Shown here: positions 1 through 4,652 of the stretch, one piece after another
Numbering within the stretch: position 1 is the first letter of the stretch
How the letters are laid out: each line of letters starts with the position of its first letter
NCBI GenBank assembly: GCA_902461475.1
Contig: CABPXX010000049.1
Coordinates: 1-8,063, forward strand
Direction of reading: 5' to 3'
Length of the DNA: 8,063 bases
DNA from: an uncultured Eubacteriales bacterium
GTDB taxonomy: Bacteria; Bacillota; Clostridia; Oscillospirales; Oscillospiraceae
The notes under the pieces: generated by a model
Told to the model about the DNA's origin: nothing
Databases searched by the model: none
Seen by the model: the letters and a program-made list of their open reading frames with translations, nothing else
Translations under genes and position numbers: made by a program

Positions 1-94
1 AGTATCCGCTCAGACGCTTGGCGTATTCCGCCGCTGCCTCCAGGTAAAACTTCTCTTTCATCTTGCCCACGCAGATGATATGTACACTCACCAT
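1..94 (-). CDS. rlmH: RlmH, 23S rRNA (pseudouridine1915-N3)-methyltransferase, N-terminal fragment
   Basis: Only the first 31 residues are present, because the gene runs off the left edge. They read MVSVHIICVGKMKEKFYLEA and continue AAEYAKRLSGY. This matches the RlmH/YbeA N-terminus, where a beta strand is followed by a V/IGKxKEKY..G..EYxKRLS.Y pattern, as in the B. subtilis protein. The family is a SPOUT-fold enzyme that methylates pseudouridine 1915 in helix 69 of 23S rRNA on the assembled 70S ribosome, using S-adenosylmethionine. The catalytic C-terminal knot lies outside the window. The ATG start at 94 has a GGAGGTG site 8-9 nt upstream, which overlaps the last codons of walJ. The gap to the walJ stop is only 4 nt, so the two genes are probably translationally coupled. 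The walJ-rlmH neighbourhood is known from other Firmicutes and supports both assignments. Confidence 0.9.
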   Translation of the reverse strand, partial: MVSVHIICVGKMKEKFYLEAAAEYAKRLSGY

Positions 95-98
95 GTCC

Positions 99-863
99 TC
101 ACACCTCCATCCACGCCGAGGCCTCGCTGCGGGGGGCTACGCACAGCTCCACCTGCTGCTCTCCAATTCCCGCCTGGGCCGCCAGTTTGGCGGTGGCGGG
201 CTGGGTGGTCTCCTTAGATAAGTGGGCCAGAACCACTTGCCGGGTGCCTCGCTCCACCGCCCAGCGGGTGAGCTGGGCTCCCACCTGGTTGGACAGGTGG
301 CCCCGCTGCCCTGCAATACGGCTTTTTAAGTATTCTGGGTAGGGCCCCGTGCGCAGCATCTCCGGGTCGTAGTTATACTCCGCCACCAGGGTACTGGCCC
401 CCTGCACCGCCTCCAACACTGGCTGGGTCACCACACCCAGGTCGGTACAGAAGGTGAGCTTCCGCTCCCCCCGGGTCACGGTGTAGCCCACGGGGCTGAC
501 ACAGTCGTGGCTGACGGGAAAGCTGCCCACTACCAGGTCCTCCAGAGCAAAGCCCTCCCCGGGGTCAAAGACCCGAAACCGGGGCTGCAACTCTGGATTC
601 TTTCGGCAGATCTCCCGGGCCGTCCCCTCGGCGGTGTACAGCTCCACATCCAGCTGGCGACACAGCACCGGGATGCCGCTGATGTGGTCACTGTGCTCGT
701 GGGTAATGAGAATGGCGGACAGCTCCCCCGGCTGAATGCCCAGGCTCTTGAGCCCGGTGGTGATGCGCCGGGCGGATACCCCGGCGTCAATGAGGATATG
801 GGTGCTGCCGTCGGTGATGACCGAGCAGTTGCCAGAGGAGCCGCTGGCCACGGGGGCACACAT
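99..863 (-). CDS. walJ: WalJ/YycJ-family MBL-fold metallohydrolase
   Basis: This 254-residue protein has the metallo-beta-lactamase fold of the WalJ (YycJ) family, which is about 264 residues in B. subtilis. Visible motifs are the N-terminal ASGSSGN loop (6-12), DAG (26-28), the metal site THEHSDH (54-60), a third metal histidine in PVSHD (H119), bridging Asp in CTDLG (D141), the ESN/EYNYD-type segment with MLR.G.YP (162-176), GHLSN (188-192) and AHLS (H214). Family members are cytosolic and are linked to coordination of cell-wall metabolism, division and DNA replication. A nuclease-like activity has been proposed, but the substrate is not settled. I chose the ATG at 863 because a GAGGAG site lies 10 nt upstream. 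A TTG two codons earlier (869) is possible but sits too close to that site. There is no signal peptide. The gene lies downstream of a murA terminator and is tightly linked to rlmH. Confidence 0.88.
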   Translation of the reverse strand: MCAPVASGSSGNCSVITDGSTHILIDAGVSARRITTGLKSLGIQPGELSAILITHEHSDHISGIPVLCRQLDVELYTAEGTAREICRKNPELQPRFRVFDPGEGFALEDLVVGSFPVSHDCVSPVGYTVTRGERKLTFCTDLGVVTQPVLEAVQGASTLVAEYNYDPEMLRTGPYPEYLKSRIAGQRGHLSNQVGAQLTRWAVERGTRQVVLAHLSKETTQPATAKLAAQAGIGEQQVELCVAPRSEASAWMEV

Positions 864-926
864 CCACAAACTTCTCCTCTGAGGTGGACGGCCCGGGCCA
901 CGGTGGCAAACTCCAACAAACTTCTC
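863..926 (-). repeat. Imperfect direct repeat around the walJ start
   Basis: On the minus strand, GAGAAGTTTGTTGGAGTTTG (926-907) is echoed 50 nt later by GAGAAGTTTGTGGATGTGTG (876-857). Both copies follow purine-rich, Shine-Dalgarno-like bases. Only the second copy contains the walJ ATG. It may be a degenerate short tandem duplication of the translation-start region, or chance. No convincing -35/-10 pair was seen in this short, GC-rich gap between the murA terminator and walJ. Confidence 0.35.
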
Positions 927-935
927 TCCCTCCCC

Positions 936-969
936 ACAAAAAGCGGCAGCCCCTTGTCGGGACTGCCGC
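936..969 (-). terminator. Intrinsic terminator after murA
   Basis: Read on the minus strand, GCGGCAGTCCC (969-959) pairs with GGGGCTGCCGC (953-943) across the loop GACAA. This gives an 11-bp stem with one T-G wobble. It is followed immediately by TTTTTGT (942-936). It begins 22 nt after the murA stop codon and precedes walJ, so it should end or attenuate the murA transcript before walJ-rlmH. Confidence 0.85.
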
Positions 970-991
970 AGTCCATGTGTATCTTTGATGT

Positions 992-2290
992 TTAGCCCGC
1001 TGCGTTGGCGTTCTCCACCTGGGGATCAGGCAGGTCCACCACTTCGATCTGGGCCCCAATGCCGGTGAGCTTGGCCACGATGTCCTCGTAGCCCCGCTCC
1101 ACATGGCGGATGTTGCCCACCTCAGAGACGCCCTGCGCAGCCAGAGCGGCCACCACCAGAGCGGCGCCGGCCCGCAGGTCACAGGCCTCCACCGGGGCAG
1201 CCATAAGCTGGGGCACGCCCTCAATGATGGCGATCTTGCCGTCCACCTGAATCTTGGCGCCCATGCGGCGGAACTCCTCGGTGTAGCGGAATCGGTTATC
1301 CCACACGCCCTCGGTGATGACGCTGGTGCCCTCTGCCAGACAGAGGACTGCAGCGATCTGGGGCTGCATGTCGGTGGGGAAGCCGGGATAGGGCATGGTC
1401 TTGATGTTGGCCCGGTGCAGGGGGCCATTGCGGCGGACAATGAGGCTGTCGCCGTCCTCTTCCACCTCGACGCCCATCTCCAGCAGCTTGGCGGTGATGC
1501 ACTCCATGTGCTTGGGGATGATGTTGTTCACCCGCACCTCGCCGCCTGCGGCGGCCACAGCGGTCATGTAGGTGCCCGCCTCGATCTGGTCGGGAATGAT
1601 GGAGTATTCGCCCCCGTGGAGGTGCTCCACGCCCCGCACCTTGATGACGTCGGTGCCGGCGCCGGTGATCTGAGCGCCCATGGAGTTGAGGAAGTTGGCC
1701 AGGTCCACGATGTGAGGCTCCTTGGCGGCGTTTTCAATCACCGTCATGCCCTCCGCCAGGGTGGCGGCCAGCATCACGTTCATGGTGGCGCCCACGGTGA
1801 CCACGTCCAGGTAGATGTGGCTGCCCTTGAGCCGTCCGTCGGGCACCTTGGCGCACATAAAGCCGTTTTTCACTTCCACGTCCGCCCCCAGGGCCCGCAG
1901 ACCCTTCAAGTGCTGGTCAATGGGTCGGCCGCCGAAGTCACAGCCGCCGGGCAGAGGCACTTCCGCCTGGCCAAAACGCCCCAAAAGCGCGCCAAGCAGG
2001 TAATAGCTGGCACGAATTTTACGCCCGGACTCATAGGCCACCGGGCTGTTATGGATGGCGGTGCAGTCCACCTCCACCGTGGAACGGTTGATGGTGCGCA
2101 CGTTGGCCCCCAGTTCCTGGAGGATATTGAGCATCAAGGTCACATCGCTGATCTGAGGCAGGTTGCCAATGCGGCACACGCCATTGACCAACAGTGCAGC
2201 GGGAATGATACCGACAGCGGCATTCTTGGCCCCGCTGATCTCGACTTTGCCATACAGCGGTCTACCGCCGTGAATGAAATATTTTTTCAA
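992..2290 (-). CDS. murA: UDP-N-acetylglucosamine 1-carboxyvinyltransferase (MurA)
   Basis: MurA transfers enolpyruvate from phosphoenolpyruvate to the 3'-OH of UDP-GlcNAc, the committed cytosolic step of peptidoglycan synthesis and the fosfomycin target. Counting from the TTG start at 2290, the protein has 432 residues, close to the family's usual 420-435. It shows SGAKNAA with K22-N23, the active-site cysteine in PGGCDFGGRPID (C117, with R122), DVVTVGATMN, and the general-base aspartate in GFPTDMQ (D307). The cysteine means the enzyme should be fosfomycin-sensitive in principle. A GTG at 2299 would add three residues, but that GTG is part of the GAGGTG site that spaces correctly to the TTG. 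The TTG also puts K22-N23 exactly at E. coli numbering. Firmicutes often carry two MurA paralogues (MurA and MurZ), and I cannot tell which one this is. It has its own promoter and terminator. Confidence 0.96.
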   Translation of the reverse strand: MKKYFIHGGRPLYGKVEISGAKNAAVGIIPAALLVNGVCRIGNLPQISDVTLMLNILQELGANVRTINRSTVEVDCTAIHNSPVAYESGRKIRASYYLLGALLGRFGQAEVPLPGGCDFGGRPIDQHLKGLRALGADVEVKNGFMCAKVPDGRLKGSHIYLDVVTVGATMNVMLAATLAEGMTVIENAAKEPHIVDLANFLNSMGAQITGAGTDVIKVRGVEHLHGGEYSIIPDQIEAGTYMTAVAAAGGEVRVNNIIPKHMECITAKLLEMGVEVEEDGDSLIVRRNGPLHRANIKTMPYPGFPTDMQPQIAAVLCLAEGTSVITEGVWDNRFRYTEEFRRMGAKIQVDGKIAIIEGVPQLMAAPVEACDLRAGAALVVAALAAQGVSEVGNIRHVERGYEDIVAKLTGIGAQIEVVDLPDPQVENANAAG

Positions 2291-2296
2291 AAAAGA

Positions 2297-2302
2297 CACC
2301 TC
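2297..2302 (-). promoter_or_regulatory. murA ribosome binding site that favours a TTG start
   Basis: GAGGTG on the minus strand lies 6 nt upstream of TTG 2290. The alternative GTG start at 2299 is the last three bases of this same site. It would have only a weak GGGG run, placed inside a hairpin, as its own ribosome binding site. The site therefore argues for the TTG start. Confidence 0.6.
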
Positions 2303-2304
2303 AT

Positions 2305-2337
2305 AGCGTCCCCGGCCTGGCCGGGTTGGTAATCGCT
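2305..2337 (-). other. Hairpin in the murA leader just upstream of the ribosome binding site
   Basis: In the murA mRNA, CCCGGC (2325-2320) pairs with GCCGGG (2316-2311) over the triloop CAG. An outer AGCG (2337-2334) can pair with CGCT (2308-2305) around an internal loop. The structure ends 2 nt before GAGGTG, so it could affect ribosome access. There is no U-tract after it, so it is not a terminator. A regulatory role is inference. Confidence 0.45.
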
Positions 2338-2368
2338 CCCTGAAATGGGGGCTATCTATATGGAAGAA

Positions 2369-2387
2369 TTCTACCTCTGGGATAGAA
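2369..2387 (-). other. Second small hairpin in the murA leader
   Basis: TTCTATC pairs with GGTAGAA read as GGTAGAA/TTCTATC-type complementarity (seven pairs including one T-G) over the loop CCAGA, on the minus strand. It sits about 20 nt into the predicted murA transcript. I do not recognise a known riboswitch or leader motif here. Confidence 0.3.
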
Positions 2388-2414
2388 CGTACAACTTTGC
2401 TTTAATGCGCATAT

Positions 2415-2443
2415 ATTATAGCATTGCCCCCACCCCATGGCAA
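2415..2443 (-). promoter_or_regulatory. Housekeeping promoter of murA
   Basis: On the minus strand, TTGCCA (2443-2438), a 17-nt spacer and a perfect TATAAT (2420-2415) form a near-consensus sigma-A promoter. The predicted transcript starts near 2408, leaving a leader of about 118 nt before murA. A short inverted repeat, AATGC/GCATT (2404-2408 and 2421-2425), flanks the -10 box and may be chance. Confidence 0.8.
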
Positions 2444-2544
2444 CCTAAATTTTGTTTCTGCCGGATTTTCTCCTCTTTGCCCATAGTCTCTCCCGTTCAG
2501 GGGCTACTATTCTGATAAAGTTTGTGAATTTTTTGTTACACCCC
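2444..2544. other. Divergent spacer between the murA and htpG promoters
   Basis: About 100 bases lie between the two -35 boxes. I see no gene, tRNA or clear operator here. The htpG-proximal end is AT-rich (GAATTTTTTGTTA at 2526-2538) and could act as an UP element for the htpG promoter. Otherwise nothing is recognised. Confidence 0.4.
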
Positions 2545-2573
2545 TTGCAAAACATGGGAGTAAGTATTATAGT
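2545..2573 (+). promoter_or_regulatory. Sigma-A-type promoter of htpG
   Basis: TTGCAA (2545-2550), a 17-nt spacer and TATAGT (2568-2573) form a good vegetative promoter. The transcription start should fall near 2580, inside the CIRCE operator that begins 5 bases after the -10 box. This layout is typical of HrcA-repressed genes. Confidence 0.85.
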
Positions 2574-2577
2574 ACAG

Positions 2578-2604
2578 TTAGCACTCGACCAACACGAGTG
2601 CTAA
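2578..2604. promoter_or_regulatory. CIRCE operator (HrcA binding site) of htpG
   Basis: TTAGCACTC (2578-2586), the 9-nt spacer GACCAACAC, and GAGTGCTAA (2596-2604) match the CIRCE consensus TTAGCACTC-N9-GAGTGCTAA at every arm position. CIRCE is bound by the heat-shock repressor HrcA, whose activity depends on GroEL. Its position over the predicted start site of htpG implies repression at normal temperature and release on protein-folding stress. hrcA itself is not in the window. Confidence 0.97.
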
Positions 2605-2616
2605 AACATGCAATTC

Positions 2617-2622
2617 GAGGTG
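2617..2622 (+). promoter_or_regulatory. htpG ribosome binding site
   Basis: GAGGTG lies 8 nt upstream of ATG 2631 and fixes that start. An earlier in-frame GTG at 2598 lies inside the CIRCE operator and has no ribosome binding site, so an 11-residue longer protein is unlikely. Confidence 0.85.
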
Positions 2623-2630
2623 TACCACTC

Positions 2631-4541
2631 ATGGAGAAAAAACAGTTTCAAGCCGAGTCCAAACGGCTGATGGACCTGATGATCAATTCCATTTATACCC
2701 ACAAAGAGATCTTCCTACGTGAGATCATTTCCAACGCCAGCGACGCCATTGATAAGCTGGCCTATCTGGCCCTCAGCGATGGCAGCATTGATGTAAAGCC
2801 TTCTGACTTTACCATCACTGTGACACCGGACAAAGAGCACCGCACCCTCACCGTCACCGATAACGGCATCGGCATGACCCAGGAGGAGCTGGAGAACAAC
2901 CTGGGCACCATCGCCCGCAGCGGCTCTCTGCAGTTCAAGCAGGAGATGGGCAAGGACAACGCCGCCGACATCATCGGTCAGTTCGGCGTGGGCTTCTACT
3001 CCGCTTTCATGGTGGCCCGCGAGGTCACCGTGCTCACCCGCCGCTTTGGCGACCAGCAGGCCTACCGCTGGGAGTCCTCCGGCGTAAACGGCTACACCAT
3101 CACCCCCTGTGAGATGGAGGGCTGGGGCACCCAGGTCATTATGACCATCAAGGACAACACTGAGGAGGAGAACTACGACGAGTATCTGGACAGCAACCAC
3201 CTCCAGAGCCTCATTAAGAAGTACTCTGACTACATCCGTCACCCCATCCGCATGGTGGTGGAGGACTACCGCATGAAGGAGAAGCCCGCCGACGCCCCCG
3301 AGGACTACAAGCCCGAGTGGGAGACGGTGCAGGAGGAGAAGACCATCAACTCCATGGTGCCTCTGTGGCAGCGCCCCCGCTCCAAGGTGGAGCAGGAGGA
3401 GTACGATCGCTTCTATCAGGAGAAGTTCATGGACTGGCAGGCTCCTCTGGCCACCATCACCACCTCCTCGGAAGGCACCGTCACCTACAAGGCCCTGCTG
3501 TTCATCCCCGGCCAGACTCCCTTTGACTTCTACACCCGGGAGTATGAGAAGGGGCTGCAGCTGTACTCCTCCGGCGTGCTCATCATGGACAAGTGCGCCG
3601 ATCTGCTCCCCGACTGCTTCCGCTTCGTCAAGGGCGTGGTGGACTCCCCCGACTTCTCTCTGAACATCTCCCGTGAGATGCTCCAGCACACCCGTCAGCT
3701 GAAGATCATCGCCACCGCTCTGGAGAAGAAGATCAAGAACGAGCTGGCCAAGATGATGAAGGACGACCGGGAGACCTACGAGAAGCTCTGGGCCGCCTTC
3801 GGCCGCCAGCTCAAGTACAGCGTGGTGGACCAGTACGGAGCCAAGAAGGACCTGCTGCGGGATCTGCTGCTGTTCGGCTCCACCGCCTCGGACAAGCTCA
3901 CCTCTCTGGCGGAGTATGTGGAGCGGATGAAGGAGGGCCAGGAGTATATCTACTACGTCTGCGCCGACTCCGCCGCTCAGGCCGCCTCCCTGCCCCAGGT
4001 GGAGCGGGTGGCCGACCGTGGCTTCGAGATTCTCTGCCTCACCGAAGAGGTGGACGAGTTTGTCATGCAGGCTCTGGCTGAGGTGGACGGCAAGAAGATC
4101 AAGTCCGTGTCCGACCCCGACGCCCTGCCTGAGACTGACGAGGAGAAGGCCCAGCAGGAGAAGCAGGCCGAAGAGAGCAAAGCTGTGCTGGACTTCGTCA
4201 AGGAGACCCTGGGGGACAAGATCAAGGAGGCCCGCATCTCCAAGATCCTCAAGTCCGCCCCTGTGTGCATGACCGCCGACGGCCCCATGTCCCTGGAGAT
4301 GGAGAAGTACTTCTCCCGCATGGAGGGTGCCCAGGCCGGCATGATGAAGGCGGAGCGGGTGCTGGAGCTCAACCCCAACTCCGATGCCTTTGCCGCTCTG
4401 CGCGCTGCTGTGGACAGCGGCGACAAAGAGAAGGCCGCCACCTACGTCCAGGTACTCTACCACCAGGCCCTGCTCATTGCAGGCCTGCCCATTGAGGACG
4501 CCGCCGCTTACACTCAGCTGGTGTGCTCCCTGATGAAGTAA
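2631..4541 (+). CDS. htpG: HtpG, bacterial Hsp90 molecular chaperone
   Basis: The 636-residue cytosolic protein is close to the usual HtpG length (about 625). HtpG is a homodimeric ATP-dependent chaperone that acts late in folding and cooperates with DnaK. The N-terminal GHKL ATPase domain (about 1-220) has FLREIISNASDA with catalytic Glu31 and Mg-binding Asn35, DNGIGM (77-82), GTIARSG (92-98) and the GQFGVG lid hinge (116-121). The middle domain (about 230-500) contains the VPLWQR segment, and VVDSPDFSLNISREMLQ with the gamma-phosphate-contact arginine. The C-terminal dimerisation domain ends in LMK, without the eukaryotic MEEVD tail. A Glu/Lys-rich stretch near 505-530 looks like the flexible linker. 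It is a single-gene unit with its own promoter, CIRCE and terminator, divergent from murA. No defects were seen. Confidence 0.98.
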   Translation: MEKKQFQAESKRLMDLMINSIYTHKEIFLREIISNASDAIDKLAYLALSDGSIDVKPSDFTITVTPDKEHRTLTVTDNGIGMTQEELENNLGTIARSGSLQFKQEMGKDNAADIIGQFGVGFYSAFMVAREVTVLTRRFGDQQAYRWESSGVNGYTITPCEMEGWGTQVIMTIKDNTEEENYDEYLDSNHLQSLIKKYSDYIRHPIRMVVEDYRMKEKPADAPEDYKPEWETVQEEKTINSMVPLWQRPRSKVEQEEYDRFYQEKFMDWQAPLATITTSSEGTVTYKALLFIPGQTPFDFYTREYEKGLQLYSSGVLIMDKCADLLPDCFRFVKGVVDSPDFSLNISREMLQHTRQLKIIATALEKKIKNELAKMMKDDRETYEKLWAAFGRQLKYSVVDQYGAKKDLLRDLLLFGSTASDKLTSLAEYVERMKEGQEYIYYVCADSAAQAASLPQVERVADRGFEILCLTEEVDEFVMQALAEVDGKKIKSVSDPDALPETDEEKAQQEKQAEESKAVLDFVKETLGDKIKEARISKILKSAPVCMTADGPMSLEMEKYFSRMEGAQAGMMKAERVLELNPNSDAFAALRAAVDSGDKEKAATYVQVLYHQALLIAGLPIEDAAAYTQLVCSLMK

Positions 4542-4556
4542 CCTTCTACTTCTCTT

Positions 4557-4593
4557 AAAGCCCCCGCCTCCCCATGAGGCGGGGGCTTTTCTT
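4557..4593 (+). terminator. Intrinsic terminator of htpG
   Basis: AAAGCCCCCGCCTC (4557-4570) pairs perfectly with GAGGCGGGGGCTTT (4576-4589) over the loop CCCAT, giving a 14-bp stem followed by a U-run (TTTTCTT). It starts 15 nt after the stop codon. The AAAG arm could also serve the other strand, but no gene converges here. Confidence 0.95.
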
Positions 4594-4605
4594 ATGCGAC
4601 AAGTG

Positions 4606-4614
4606 TGGTATAGT
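4606..4614 (+). promoter_or_regulatory. Extended -10 promoter-like element of the first lipoprotein gene
   Basis: TGG-TATAGT (4606-4614) is an extended -10 element. It lies 38 nt before the ATG and just behind the htpG terminator. No good -35 box is visible at the proper distance, since that position falls in the terminator tail. Paralogue two has the similar TGG-TATCAT. Confidence 0.5.
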
Positions 4615-4640
4615 ATAGGTAATAACCCATCAAGTTTCTC

Positions 4641-4647
4641 AAGGAGG
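4641..4647 (+). promoter_or_regulatory. Ribosome binding site of the first lipoprotein gene
   Basis: AAGGAGG lies 5 nt upstream of ATG 4653. A GTG at 4647, two codons earlier, overlaps the site and so cannot be the start. Confidence 0.85.
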
Positions 4648-4652
4648 TGCCT

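Noticed and set aside
530..976. Minus-strand frame overlapping the walJ start and the murA terminator
   Set aside because: It runs through the terminator hairpin and reads walJ in a shifted frame. No domain was seen.
1103..2332. A 409-codon plus-strand open frame opposite murA
   Set aside because: It is a shadow of murA: His/Gly/Leu-rich, low-complexity translation with no recognisable domain. The minus strand encodes a complete, well-conserved MurA.
2338..2408. Possible riboswitch or T-box in the murA leader
   Set aside because: Only two small hairpins were found. No T-box bulge, no recognised riboswitch core and no terminator/antiterminator pair is visible.
2522..2540. Possible Rex or Crp/Fnr-like site TTGTGAA...TTACA upstream of htpG
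   Set aside because: Only the left half matches. The right half agrees at three of seven positions with the Rex consensus, so it is more likely an AT-rich upstream promoter element.
2608..2670. Short upstream frame starting ATG CAA TTC, overlapping the htpG start
   Set aside because: It has no ribosome binding site of its own and its 20 codons look random. Its overlap with the htpG site is most likely chance.
2715..4463. A 582-codon minus-strand open frame opposite htpG
   Set aside because: The translation is almost all Leu, Val, Gly and His, as expected when a high-GC gene is read from the wrong strand. HtpG explains the region fully.
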